A DNA stretch of 64,000 nucleotides from Duganella radicis (lineage in GTDB: Bacteria > Pseudomonadota > Gammaproteobacteria > Burkholderiales > Burkholderiaceae_D), in assembly GCF_009720825.1 (NCBI RefSeq), contig NZ_WNKY01000002.1:1-64000 (forward strand). Reading direction: 5' to 3'. Position 1 is the first letter of the stretch. Every line of letters starts with the position of its first letter. The notes below the pieces were generated by a model, which was not told the DNA's origin, made no database searches, and was given only the letters and a program-made list of their open reading frames with translations. Positions 17,391 through 26,691 of the stretch are shown one piece after another. Position numbers and translations under genes: made by a program.

Positions 17391-18055
17391 TGAAAACCGC
17401 ACTGCCTGCCCTGCTGGCGTTGCTTGCGCTGGCCGGCTGTGCCCAGTTGCAGCCGCCGGCGGTGCGTCCCGGCCCGTCCGACGAGCCGCCCGCCGTGGCG
17501 CGCAACACGGCGCCGCGCGGCGTCTCGGGCGGTGTGTTCAGCGCCGACCTCGGCATGTCGCTGACCTCGGACAGCCGCGCCTTCCGCGTCGGCGACATCG
17601 TCACCATCATCCTGCAGGAAACCACCCAGGCCAGCAAGAAGGCCGGCACCAGCTTCTCCAAGCAATCGGCCGACAACATCAACGCCCCCAACCTGCTGGG
17701 CAAGACCTTCGGCAAGGCCGCGATCGGCCTGGGCGCCTCCAACAACTTCGCCGGCGACGCCACCAGCACCCAGCAAAACGCCCTGACCGGCGCCATCACC
17801 GTGATCGTGCAGGAAGTGCTGCCGAACGGCCTGCTGCGGGTGTCCGGCGAAAAAACCCTGACCCTCAACAACGGCGAGGAATTCGTGCGCCTGCGCGGCT
17901 ATCTGCGCGCGGCCGACATCGACGCCGACAACCAGGTGTCCTCGCAGCGCATCGCCAACGCGCGCATCGCCTATTCGGCGCAGGGCACGCTGGCCGATGC
18001 GCAGCAGCCGGGCTGGCTGACGCGCTTCTTCAACGGCCCGCTGATGCCGTTCTAA
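17390..18055 (+). CDS. flgH: L-ring lipoprotein FlgH
   Basis: 221 residues from ATG 17390. The lipoprotein signal peptide ends in LAGC (C17), so the mature protein is lipid-anchored in the outer membrane. RVGDIVTIILQETTQASKKAGT and the C-terminal VRLRGYLRAADIDADNQVSS are FlgH landmarks. The open frame extends far upstream in a non-coding phase of flgG; the TGATG junction and lipobox decide the start. Confidence 0.96.
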   Translation: MKTALPALLALLALAGCAQLQPPAVRPGPSDEPPAVARNTAPRGVSGGVFSADLGMSLTSDSRAFRVGDIVTIILQETTQASKKAGTSFSKQSADNINAPNLLGKTFGKAAIGLGASNNFAGDATSTQQNALTGAITVIVQEVLPNGLLRVSGEKTLTLNNGEEFVRLRGYLRAADIDADNQVSSQRIANARIAYSAQGTLADAQQPGWLTRFFNGPLMPF

Positions 18056-18077
18056 GTTTTGATACACGGGTGATCCC

Positions 18078-19181
18078 ATGAAATTCCGCAAGCTGCTCCT
18101 CGCCCTGCCTCTGGCGCTCTCGCTGGCGCTGCCGGCCCACGCCGCGCAGGCGTTGCGCAACCTGGTCGCCATCGAAGGCGTGCGCGACAACCCGCTGGTG
18201 GGCTACGGCCTGGTGGTCGGCCTGAACGGCAGCGGCGACTCGACCCAGGTCAAGTTCTCCAGCCAGTCGGTGATCAATATGCTCAAGCAGTTTGGCGTCA
18301 AGGTGCCGGACGGCACCGACGCCAAATCCAAGAACGTGGCCACCGTGATGGTGTCGGCGGTGTTCCCGCCCGGCTACCGCAAGGGCCAGTCGATCGACGT
18401 GGTGGTGTCGTCCATGGGCGACGCCAAGAGCCTGCGCGGCGGCGCCCTGCTGCTGACCCCGCTGCGCGCGGCCGACGGCGAGGTGTACGCGCTGGCGCAA
18501 GGCAACGTGGTGGTGGGCGGCTTCAGCGCCCAGGGCAAGTCCGGCTCCTCGATCACGGTCAACACCCCGACCTCGGGCCGCATTCCCAGCGGCGCCAACA
18601 TCGAGCGTGAAATCCCCACCGACTTCAGCGCCAAGCCGACCGTGCGCCTGTCGCTGCGCCACCCGCACTTCCAGACCGCGATCAATATTGTCGATTCGAT
18701 CAACAAGAGATTCGGCGACATCGCCACCGCCAGCGACGCCACCAGCGTCGACGTGGTGGCGCCGTCCAATCCGACCCAGCGCGTGGCCTTCATGGCCAAG
18801 CTGGAATCGATGAATATCGACGTCGGCGAGGACGCGCCCAAGGTGGTGTTCAACTCGCGCACCGGCACCGTGGTGATCGCCGAGGGCTTGCGCGTGCGCG
18901 CCGCCGCCGTCACCCACGGCTCGCTGAAGGTGGTGATTTCCGAATCGACCAAGGTCAGCCAGCCGAACGCGCTGGCCGGCGGCCAGACCGTGTCCTCGCC
19001 GCAGTCGCAGGTGTCGGCCGACCAGGGCCCGGCGCAAATGTTCAAGTGGCCGGCCGGCGCCAAGCTGCAATCGATCATCGACGTGGTCAACAGCCTGGGC
19101 GCCACGCCGGACGATATCATGGCCATCCTGCAGGCGCTGGACCAGGCCGGCGCCATCGAAGGCGAGCTGGTCGTCATTTAA
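18078..19181 (+). CDS. flgI: P-ring protein FlgI
   Basis: 367 residues with a Sec signal peptide (cleavage near residue 22, PAHA). The mature start ([20 protein letters not shown]) is a strong FlgI signature, and the C-terminal [20 protein letters not shown] is also typical. It forms the periplasmic P ring with help from FlgA. Confidence 0.97.
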   Translation: MKFRKLLLALPLALSLALPAHAAQALRNLVAIEGVRDNPLVGYGLVVGLNGSGDSTQVKFSSQSVINMLKQFGVKVPDGTDAKSKNVATVMVSAVFPPGYRKGQSIDVVVSSMGDAKSLRGGALLLTPLRAADGEVYALAQGNVVVGGFSAQGKSGSSITVNTPTSGRIPSGANIEREIPTDFSAKPTVRLSLRHPHFQTAINIVDSINKRFGDIATASDATSVDVVAPSNPTQRVAFMAKLESMNIDVGEDAPKVVFNSRTGTVVIAEGLRVRAAAVTHGSLKVVISESTKVSQPNALAGGQTVSSPQSQVSADQGPAQMFKWPAGAKLQSIIDVVNSLGATPDDIMAILQALDQAGAIEGELVVI

Positions 19182-19190
19182 GGAACCGCC

Positions 19191-19616
19191 ATGGACTCCA
19201 CTTTCGATCCGAACCGCCTGCTGGCCAACGGCACCGCCGGCCAGCTGAGCAGCACCCACGTGGCGCCGCAGCCAGCCCAGCCCGGCGACACGGTCGATCC
19301 GGCCTACCGCGCCAAGGCCACCGAGGCCGCCATCAAGTTTGAAAGCTTCTTCATCGGCAAAATGCTGCACCAGATGCGCGACGGCGCCCGCGCGCTGGCC
19401 GCCGACGACAGCCCCAGCAAGAGCAGCATCAACGACGACATGCTGGACATGGCCGACAACCTGGTGGCCGACCAGATGGCCGGCAAGCGCGCCTTCGGCG
19501 TGGCCGACGCCATCCTGCGCCAGCTGTTGCCGCCAACACCAGCACAGCCCGCCGCGCCGGCGTCCAATGTTGCCGATTCGCAAAAAATCAGCACGACGCT
19601 TAATCCGCGGCAATAA
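19191..19616 (+). CDS. flgJ: FlgJ rod-scaffold domain only (short FlgJ)
   Basis: 141 residues, against about 310 for two-domain FlgJ. Only the rod-binding domain is present: ATEAAIKFESFFIGKMLHQM and MLDMADNLVADQMAGKRAFG. There is no glucosaminidase domain; that activity is encoded separately at 11473-12240. AAGGA precedes ATG 19191. It keeps the canonical place between flgI and flgK. An 81-base gap follows. Confidence 0.93.
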   Translation: MDSTFDPNRLLANGTAGQLSSTHVAPQPAQPGDTVDPAYRAKATEAAIKFESFFIGKMLHQMRDGARALAADDSPSKSSINDDMLDMADNLVADQMAGKRAFGVADAILRQLLPPTPAQPAAPASNVADSQKISTTLNPRQ

Positions 19617-19697
19617 ACGGTCGCCCGTTACTGATATCGGACCGGTGCGGCGCAGTACGCACGGGCCCCTCGGACTTCACCAGGAAAGACCCGCTAC

Positions 19698-21068
19698 ATG
19701 ACCATTTCTTACAACGCACTGTCGGGCGCCCTGGCCGCCCAGGCCGCACTGAACACGGTCAGTCAGAATATCGCCAACGCGCAGACCAAGGGCTACACCC
19801 GCCAGGGCGTGCTGTTGCAGGCGACCGCGTCCGACCCCGGCACCAAGTCGGCCGGCAACGGTGTGCAGATCGGCTCGCTGCTGCGCTTCAGCGATTCCTA
19901 CAAGTCCCAGCAACTGTGGCGCTCCAACTCGGAACTGGGCGCGCGCTCGCAAGTGCAGCCCTACCTGACCCAGATGGAAACCGTGATGAGCGACGACAAG
20001 TCGAGCATCAGCTACGGCATCGACAACTTCTTCAAGGCCCTCAACGCGGCCGGCGTCGACCCCACCTCCTCGCCGCTGCGCCAGCAGGTGATCACCAACG
20101 CCGACTCGATGGCGCAGCAGTTCAACTCGATCTACAACGTCACCGCCTCCCAGCTGGTGTCGGTCAACCAGCAGCAGCAGGCCATCCTGCCGTCGCTGAA
20201 CGAATCGCTGGCCGGCATCGCCTCGCTCAACCAGCAGATCATCGCCGTCCAGGGCGCCGGCACCAACACCTCGGCCCTGCAAGACAAGCGCGAGCAGCTG
20301 ATCGACAGCGTGGCCTCGCAGGTGGGGGTGGAAGTGATCACCAATCCGGACGGCAGCGCCAGCGTCTCGCTGAAGAGCGGCCAGCCGCTGGTGGTGGGCA
20401 ACCTGGCGGCCAAGCTGAACTACGTGACCACCAGCGGCGCCTCGACCCTGACCCTGACCTTCGCCAACAGCACCTTCAAGCTGGACGACACCGCCGTCGG
20501 CGGCCAGCTGGGCGGCCTCGGCGCCTACAAGCAGGACACCCTGCTGCCGCTGCAAAAATCGATCGCCGAGATCGCCGAGCAGCTGGCGCAAAAAGTCAAC
20601 GCCCAGCTGAGCGCCGGCTTCAAGAGCGACGGCTCGGCCGGCGAACCGCTGCTGACCTTCAATCCGGCCAGCGCCACCGGCCTGCTGCAAGTCGCCGACA
20701 ATTTCCAGACCACCGACCTGGCCTTCTCCAGCGACGGCACCCCGGGCGACAGCGGCAACCTGCAGAAAATCGTCGACATCAAGGGCCAGCCGATCACCCT
20801 GACCACGCTGGGCAGCGTGCTGCTGGGCGACGCCGACACCCAGATCGTCGGCAAGCTGGGCATCGACAGCCAGCAGAACCAGTCGCAGCTGAACACCGCC
20901 ACCACCATCCGCACCCAGGCCGAGGATGACTGGAAGTCGACCAGCGCGGTCAACACCGACGAGGAAGCCATCAACCTGGTGGAATTCCAGAATATGTACC
21001 AAGCGAACATGAAGGTGATTGCCGTGGCCAACACCCTGTTCGAGTCGACCCTGCAAATGTTCGGTTAA
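19698..21068 (+). CDS. flgK: Hook-filament junction protein FlgK
   Basis: 456 residues, shorter than enterobacterial FlgK (about 547), with a reduced central domain. The N-terminal ALNTVSQNIANAQTKGYTRQ and C-terminal EFQNMYQANMKVIAVANTLF are classic HAP1 ends. It is preceded by the largest gap inside the flgB-L run (81 bases), so a separate late promoter is possible. It is a likely FlgN client. Confidence 0.95.
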   Translation: MTISYNALSGALAAQAALNTVSQNIANAQTKGYTRQGVLLQATASDPGTKSAGNGVQIGSLLRFSDSYKSQQLWRSNSELGARSQVQPYLTQMETVMSDDKSSISYGIDNFFKALNAAGVDPTSSPLRQQVITNADSMAQQFNSIYNVTASQLVSVNQQQQAILPSLNESLAGIASLNQQIIAVQGAGTNTSALQDKREQLIDSVASQVGVEVITNPDGSASVSLKSGQPLVVGNLAAKLNYVTTSGASTLTLTFANSTFKLDDTAVGGQLGGLGAYKQDTLLPLQKSIAEIAEQLAQKVNAQLSAGFKSDGSAGEPLLTFNPASATGLLQVADNFQTTDLAFSSDGTPGDSGNLQKIVDIKGQPITLTTLGSVLLGDADTQIVGKLGIDSQQNQSQLNTATTIRTQAEDDWKSTSAVNTDEEAINLVEFQNMYQANMKVIAVANTLFESTLQMFG

Positions 21069-21079
21069 GGAGAGCCTGC

Positions 21080-21991
21080 ATGCGTATCGCCACCAGCCAG
21101 TTCCAGGCCACCATGAACCGCGGCCTGCAAGACAACCAGAGCCACCTGGCCTCGCTCACCTCGCGCATGGCCAGCGGCAAGAAGCTGCAAGTGCCGTCGG
21201 ACGATCCGGTCACGGCGGTGCGCCTGTCGCGCCTGTCGCGCGAGGAAGCCATCGTCGGCCAGTACCGCGACAACATCGCCTCGATCAAGATCCGCCTGTC
21301 GACCAACGAGACTTACCTGACCTCGATGGTCAACGACATCACCCAGAGCCACGACCTGCTGGTCTGGGCGGCCGACGCCAGCAACACCGGCGACGACCTG
21401 AAGTCCATGATCACCACCATGACCACGTTGCGCGACAGCCTGCTGTACAGCGCCAACGAGAAGGACCAGGAGGGCCGCTACGTGTTCTCCGGCACCCTGA
21501 CCAACACCCCGGCCATCACCTACGATCCGAACGCGGCGATCGGCTCGCGCTACACCTTCACCGGCAACACCAACCAGCAGAAGTCGGTGGTGGGCAACGG
21601 CATCACCCAGACCGTCAACGTCGACGTGTCCGGCCTGGAAACCGTGTTGAACCAGATGGACAGCACCATCAACGAACTGTCGCAGCCGGGCATCAGCTCC
21701 TCCACGCCGTCGCTGCAAGCGGCCATCAACGCCAATATGCAGGGTGCGAGCGACGCGCTGGGCCTGATCTCCAGCAAGATCGCCAACTTCGGCGGCGCGC
21801 AAAACGTCATGGAAACGCTGGACGGCAACCACGCCAACGTCAGCCTGTCGAACCAGACCGCCATCCTGGACCTGGGGTCGCTGGACATGGGCGAGGCCGC
21901 CACCGAACTGAACGGCTACAACCTGGCGCTGCAAGCCTCGTACAAGGCTTACTCCAAGATCACCAATCTGTCGCTGTTCAACGTCCTGTAA
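21080..21991 (+). CDS. flgL: Hook-filament junction protein FlgL
   Basis: 303 residues. The N-terminus (SLTSRMASGKKLQVPSDDPV-like, residues about 24-45) is the flagellin-fold D0/D1 signature, and the C-terminal helix ends LALQASYKAYSKITNLSLF. AGGAG is seven bases before the start. It joins FlgK to the filament. Confidence 0.95.
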   Translation: MRIATSQFQATMNRGLQDNQSHLASLTSRMASGKKLQVPSDDPVTAVRLSRLSREEAIVGQYRDNIASIKIRLSTNETYLTSMVNDITQSHDLLVWAADASNTGDDLKSMITTMTTLRDSLLYSANEKDQEGRYVFSGTLTNTPAITYDPNAAIGSRYTFTGNTNQQKSVVGNGITQTVNVDVSGLETVLNQMDSTINELSQPGISSSTPSLQAAINANMQGASDALGLISSKIANFGGAQNVMETLDGNHANVSLSNQTAILDLGSLDMGEAATELNGYNLALQASYKAYSKITNLSLFNVL

Positions 21992-22009
21992 TTTTTCCCG
22001 TCCCCAGCC

Positions 22010-23053
22010 ATGCAAATCACGTCCGCCACCACGCCCCAAGTCATTGTTCCCGGCGCCAACGCCGGCAATGCCACCGCGGTGGACGGCACCGCGCTGGGCT
22101 TGAATGGCGAGAACGCCGCCACCGCCACCCCGGTCACGCCGACGCCGAACTCGGCGGCGCCGCTGCGTCGCGGCCTGAACAACTGGGACCAGCCGCTGCA
22201 AGGCGACATCTCGGGCGCCCAGCAGGCGCTGGACTTCCTGGAGCAGAGCGCGGCCCAGCTGCGCAATCTGAAGGCCGACCTCAGCGCCCGCTTGGCCAAC
22301 CGCCAGCGCGCCGACGGCACGGTGGAGGCGCGCGTCCGCCAGTTCAGCAACAGCTGGCGCAACCGCGCCACCGCCTCGGGCGGCACGCTGGACTCGCAAC
22401 TGAAATTCAGCAACAAGGGCAGCGCCACTAGCTTCACCGTGCGCGGCATGAGCCTGGCCAACCTGCGCAACGGCGGCCGCGAGGTGCTGGCGATTTCCAT
22501 CGGCGGCGGCCAGAACGTGCGTTCTGTGGTGCTGGAGCCGGGCCTGTCCGACGCCCAGATCGCCCAGCGTTTCGACGAGGCGCTGGCGCCGGCCGGCGTG
22601 CGCGCGCAACTCAACGACGATGGCCAGCTGGCGTTTTCCACCACCGAGGCGCAGTGGAGCAATGTGCGCGACACCATTGCCGTGCAAGGCAACGGCATCC
22701 GCTTCCCGACCGGCCAGCTGAACCGTGTGAAGGCCGAGGCGGCGGCGCCGGAAGTCGATCCGGACAGCTGGAACACGGTCGATCTGGACGGCATCCGCAC
22801 CACCCTGCAACAAGTGGTGCAGGCGCTGGCCAAGGTGGAAGCGTCGATCGCCTCGGTGCACCAGGCGCTGGCCCAGGTGGCCGCCCGCGTGCAGAGCGCG
22901 GCGCCGTCCACCGGCAAGAATGGCATGGAGCAGGTGGCGCAGAACTTCGTCACCACCACCAAACAGCCCGGCTACCAGTCGCTGCTGTCGATCACCTCGG
23001 CGCTGGCCGGCATCAGCCGCGAGCGCGTGATCTCCCTCCTGAGCCTGCGTTAA
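22010..23053 (+). CDS. Putative hook-associated protein after flgL (LafW-like position)
   Basis: 347 residues, no signal peptide or membrane helix. Residues about 120-230 resemble a flagellin hook-IN domain (KGSATSFTVRGMSLANL, LSDAQIAQRFDEALAPAG, LAFSTTEAQWSNV), and the C-terminal ~80 residues form amphipathic helices ending SALAGISRERVISLLSLR. It starts 18 bases after flgL and seems to end the operon. In E. coli Flag-2 a hook-associated-protein gene, lafW, occupies this position, so a secondary-flagellum HAP is the best guess; I have not confirmed homology. It converges with the next gene and overlaps it by four bases. Confidence 0.6.
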   Translation: MQITSATTPQVIVPGANAGNATAVDGTALGLNGENAATATPVTPTPNSAAPLRRGLNNWDQPLQGDISGAQQALDFLEQSAAQLRNLKADLSARLANRQRADGTVEARVRQFSNSWRNRATASGGTLDSQLKFSNKGSATSFTVRGMSLANLRNGGREVLAISIGGGQNVRSVVLEPGLSDAQIAQRFDEALAPAGVRAQLNDDGQLAFSTTEAQWSNVRDTIAVQGNGIRFPTGQLNRVKAEAAAPEVDPDSWNTVDLDGIRTTLQQVVQALAKVEASIASVHQALAQVAARVQSAAPSTGKNGMEQVAQNFVTTTKQPGYQSLLSITSALAGISRERVISLLSLR

Positions 23054-25179
23054 TTCAGCAGGCTGCCCCCGCGCCGCGCCAGCGCGGCGAACTCCGCCAC
23101 CGGCAAGGCGCCGGCAAACACATAGCCTTGCGCGTAATCGCAGCCGGCCATGGCCAGCAAGCCGCTTTGCGCCGCCGTTTCCACGCCCTCCGCCACCACC
23201 CGCAGGCCCAGCTTGTGGGCCATCACGATCAGCGCCTCGCACATGGCCAGGTCGCCGCTGTCGCTGGCCAGGTGCTGGATGAAGCTGCGGTCCAGCTTGA
23301 GCAGGTCGATGCCGAAATGCTTGAGGTGGGAAAGCGAGGAATAACCGGTGCCGAAGTTGTCCAGCGCCACCTGCAAGCCCATCTCGCGCAACTCGCGCAA
23401 GCGCTCGGCCACCCGGCCGGCGCCGTCCAGCAGCACGCCCTCGGTAATCTCCAGCACCATGCTGCGCGGCGGCAGGCCCAGCCGCGTGGCCAGCTTCAGC
23501 CAGTCCACGTACAGCGCGGCGTCGCCGCGCAGCTGGGCCGGCGACTGGTTGATGCTGACCTGGAAGCCGCCGCCCAGCTCATCCTGCCAGCGCCGCGCCT
23601 GCTGCGCGGCCTGGCGGAACACCCAGTCGCCGATTTCCAGCATCATGCCGCCGGCTTCGGCGAACGGCAGGAATTCAGCCGGCGCCAGCAGGCCGCGCTG
23701 CGGATGGCGCCAGCGCAGCAGCGCCTCGGCGCGCTCGATCTTGCCGCTCTGGAGGTTGACGATGGGCTGGTAATGCAGCTCGAACTGGTCCAGCGCCAGC
23801 GCCGAGCGCAAATCCAGCGTCACCTGCTGGCGCGCCTGCGCCGCCAGCTGCAAGTCCGGCGTGAAGTAGCTGTAGCGGTTGCGCCCGCCCTGCTTGGCGG
23901 CGTACATGGCCTGGTCCGCGCTGCGCAGCAAGTCTTCCGGCGTGGCGGCGTCGGCCGGGTAGAGGGCGATGCCGACGCTGCCCGAGATCGCGGCCTGCGC
24001 GCCCTCCAGCGCGAATGGCCGGTTCAGCAGCGCCAGCACGGACTGGGCGATGCGGTCGATGCCGTCGGCCTGCTCCAGCCCGGACAGGATGACGGTGAAT
24101 TCATCGCCGCCCAGGCGCGCCACCGTGTCCGAGCTGCGCACGCACAGGCCGATGCGGCGCGCCGCCTCCACCAGCACGGCGTCGCCCTGCTGGTGGCCGA
24201 GCGTGTCGTTGACTTCCTTGAAGCCGTCGAGATCGATGAACAGCAGCGCCAGCTGCAAGCCCTCGCGCCGCGCCTTCTTGATTTCCTGGCCCAGCCGGTC
24301 CTGGAACATGTGGCGGTTGGGCAGCGCGGTCAGCTCGTCGAAATTGGCCTGGTGCCAGATGCGCTCGGCCGAGATGCGGCTGTCGGTGACGTCGGTGACC
24401 AGCGCCAGCGCGCCGCGGTAGCCGCCGTCGGCGTCGAAGATGGGATTGGTGGCCAGCGTGGCCCACAGGTCGCTGCCATCCTTGCGCAGGAACTTGAATT
24501 CGTGGCGCTCCGACAAGCCCTGCTGGCGGCGCGCGATATTGCGCTCGAGGATGGTGCGGCCCTCCTCGTCCATGAAGGCCACCAGCGGCTGGTCCAGCAT
24601 GTCCTCGATGCTGTAGCCCAGCATCTGCGCCATCTTCGGATTGACGAAGCTGGTGCGGGCGGCGGCGTCGATTTCCCAGATGCCTTCCTCGGCGTTGTGG
24701 ACGATGCGGCGGAAGCGTTCCTCGCTGCGCTCCAGCGCCGCCAGCTTGCCTTCGGCCGGCTCCAGCACCACCCGCACGCCCTGCCCGCTGGCGTCGGCGC
24801 TGGCGCGCAGCGACACCGGGAAGCCCTGCTGGCTGCGGTTGCGCTGCATTTGCAGATTGCAGTGCTCGGGCTGGCCGCTGTTGATGGCGCGCCGCAGGAA
24901 GCGGTCGAAATCCTCGTGGAAGCGCGGCGCGACGAATTGGCGGAACGACACCTGCCCGGGATGGTCGCGCGCCAGGCCCAGCAAGTCCGCGCCCACCACA
25001 TTCATTTGCAGGATGGCGGTGTCGAAAGACAGCACGAAATAGCCGACCGGCGCCAGCAGATAGATATCATTGAAATAGGCTTGCTCGGCGGCGTGATCGA
25101 TGGTCGCGTACGGCGCCATCGCGGCGTCCTCGGTGAGGACCGCCAGGCCGGGCAGCTCAGCGTGCATAGTCTTATCCAT
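23050..25179 (-). CDS. PAS-PAS-GGDEF-EAL cyclic-di-GMP regulatory enzyme
   Basis: 709 residues from ATG at 25179, preceded by an AGGGGG ribosome site. No membrane helix, so cytosolic. Two PAS domains (about 30-135 and 150-275), then GGDEF (RLGGDEF, 357-361 with an intact RxxD inhibitory site) and EAL (E485 in AEALLRW). Other EAL residues are kept (LEITEG, LKLDRSFI, VAEGVET), but loop 6 reads D607-N608-FGTG instead of DDFG, which may weaken phosphodiesterase activity. It abuts the flagellar locus tail to tail, so a link to motility is plausible but unproven. Confidence 0.93.
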   Translation of the reverse strand: MDKTMHAELPGLAVLTEDAAMAPYATIDHAAEQAYFNDIYLLAPVGYFVLSFDTAILQMNVVGADLLGLARDHPGQVSFRQFVAPRFHEDFDRFLRRAINSGQPEHCNLQMQRNRSQQGFPVSLRASADASGQGVRVVLEPAEGKLAALERSEERFRRIVHNAEEGIWEIDAAARTSFVNPKMAQMLGYSIEDMLDQPLVAFMDEEGRTILERNIARRQQGLSERHEFKFLRKDGSDLWATLATNPIFDADGGYRGALALVTDVTDSRISAERIWHQANFDELTALPNRHMFQDRLGQEIKKARREGLQLALLFIDLDGFKEVNDTLGHQQGDAVLVEAARRIGLCVRSSDTVARLGGDEFTVILSGLEQADGIDRIAQSVLALLNRPFALEGAQAAISGSVGIALYPADAATPEDLLRSADQAMYAAKQGGRNRYSYFTPDLQLAAQARQQVTLDLRSALALDQFELHYQPIVNLQSGKIERAEALLRWRHPQRGLLAPAEFLPFAEAGGMMLEIGDWVFRQAAQQARRWQDELGGGFQVSINQSPAQLRGDAALYVDWLKLATRLGLPPRSMVLEITEGVLLDGAGRVAERLRELREMGLQVALDNFGTGYSSLSHLKHFGIDLLKLDRSFIQHLASDSGDLAMCEALIVMAHKLGLRVVAEGVETAAQSGLLAMAGCDYAQGYVFAGALPVAEFAALARRGGSLLN

Positions 25180-25242
25180 ACACCCCCTACACATTGATGT
25201 TTTCAGATTAACATCAGGCAGGGGCGATGTCGAGCATCAGGC

Positions 25243-25905
25243 CTATCGTGAGTGGTGCGCGCGGTTCAAGCGTTGTTCGGCGCGCCGTTGCAACGCTTCG
25301 AACAGCAGGCTGAGCGCCCAATAGATGGCGGCCGCCGCCAGATACAGCGGCAAGGGCTGGAAGGTGGTGGAGATGACTTCCTTGGTCGACAGCATCAGCT
25401 CGGTGAGCGTGATGACCGACACCAGCGAGGTGTCCTTGATCAGGCTGATCAGCGTGTTGCTCATGGCCGGCACCGCCACCCGCAAGGCTTGCGGCAGCAC
25501 CACGTAATACAGCGTGCGCCAGTAGCCGAGGCCGAGGCTGTAACTGGCCGCCCACTGCCCCTTGCTGACCGCGCCGATCGCGCCACGCAGGCTTTCCGAC
25601 AGGAAGGCGCCCGAGTTCAGGCTCAGCGCCAGGATGCCGGCTGTGACCGGCGTGAATTCGATGCCGACGCTGGGCAGTCCGTAATAAATCACGAACATCT
25701 GCACCAGCAGCGGGGTGCCGCGCATCAGGCTGACATACACGCCGGCCGGCCACGCCAGCAGGCGGTACGGCAGCATGCGCAGCACCGCCACCGGAAAACC
25801 GATCAGCAGGCCGCCGATCATGGCCGCCAGCGCGAACAGCACCGTGTAGCCGGCGCCGCGCAGCATCACCGGCGCCGCCTCGCGCAGCAGCTCCAGCCAT
25901 TCCAT
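25243..25905 (-). CDS. tcyL: Amino-acid ABC transporter permease, cystine (TcyL) type
   Basis: 220 residues with about five membrane helices. The inner-membrane permease of a polar amino-acid uptake system. The RGTPLLVQMFVIYYGLP segment and the EAA loop (ESLRGAIGAVSKGQWAASYSLGL in part) resemble E. coli TcyL/YecS strongly. It follows the binding-protein gene by three bases. No ATP-binding subunit gene is present in this operon, so it must use one encoded elsewhere. Substrate is by similarity only. Confidence 0.85.
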   Translation of the reverse strand: MEWLELLREAAPVMLRGAGYTVLFALAAMIGGLLIGFPVAVLRMLPYRLLAWPAGVYVSLMRGTPLLVQMFVIYYGLPSVGIEFTPVTAGILALSLNSGAFLSESLRGAIGAVSKGQWAASYSLGLGYWRTLYYVVLPQALRVAVPAMSNTLISLIKDTSLVSVITLTELMLSTKEVISTTFQPLPLYLAAAAIYWALSLLFEALQRRAEQRLNRAHHSR

Positions 25906-25908
25906 CGC

Positions 25909-26682
25909 TTACGGCGCCTTGCTGACGTCGATGCCAAACCATTTCACCGAAATGGCTTTCAGGCTGCCGTCGGCGGCCGCATCGGCCAGCGCCTTGTTGA
26001 GCGCCTGCTTGAATTCGGGATTGCCCTTCTTGAACGGGATGCCCATGCGCTCGACCGCCCCCACTTGCGCGCCGGCCTTGATCGGCAATCTGGAAATCTT
26101 CAATAAATACGCCGACATCAGGCTGTCGTTGAGCGCGGCGTCGATGCGGCCGGCCGCCAGGTCGGCCATGGTGTCCGGCGCGGCCGCGTAGCTGCGCACC
26201 TCGACGCCGGGCACCGCCTTGGCCTGCTGCTCGTAGACGCTGCCCTGCCCCACGCCCAGCTTCTTGCCTTTCAGGTCGGTAAGCGCCTTGTAGCTGGCGG
26301 TCTCGTTGTTACGCACGATCAGCTGCGGCACCGAATAGATGTAAGGCTGGGAAAAATCGAACGCCTGCTCGCGCTTGGGATTGATGCCCACCTGCGAAAT
26401 GATCACGTCATACTTGTTGGCCGCCAGTCCGGCCAGAATGCTGGCCCACTCGCTGCTGACGAATTCCACCTTCAAGCCCAATTTGGATGCCAGCAATTTG
26501 GCGACATCCACGTCATAGCCGGCCAGCTCGCCATTCTTTTCCTTGTAATTGAACGGCGGGTAGGTGCCTTCCAGCGCCACCTTGAGCGTGCCGCGCGCCT
26601 TGACGGTGGCCAGCAGGTCGGCCGCCGAAGCCGGCAGGGCCAGCGCGGCGGCCAGCACGAGGAGAAAGTGACGTTTCAGCAT
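25909..26682 (-). CDS. tcyJ: Periplasmic amino-acid-binding protein, cystine (TcyJ) type
   Basis: 257 residues with a Sec signal peptide (cleavage after PASA). The family 3 solute-binding motif is clear (GTLKVALEGTYPPFNYKEKN) and continues GYDVDVAKLLASKLGLKVEF. The KKLGVGQGSVYEQQ segment and the C-terminal LKAISVKWFGIDVSK parallel E. coli TcyJ (FliY). It delivers substrate to the permease encoded three bases downstream. Related amino acids other than cystine remain possible. Confidence 0.87.
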   Translation of the reverse strand: MLKRHFLLVLAAALALPASAADLLATVKARGTLKVALEGTYPPFNYKEKNGELAGYDVDVAKLLASKLGLKVEFVSSEWASILAGLAANKYDVIISQVGINPKREQAFDFSQPYIYSVPQLIVRNNETASYKALTDLKGKKLGVGQGSVYEQQAKAVPGVEVRSYAAAPDTMADLAAGRIDAALNDSLMSAYLLKISRLPIKAGAQVGAVERMGIPFKKGNPEFKQALNKALADAAADGSLKAISVKWFGIDVSKAP

Positions 26683-26691
26683 GAAGCTCCT

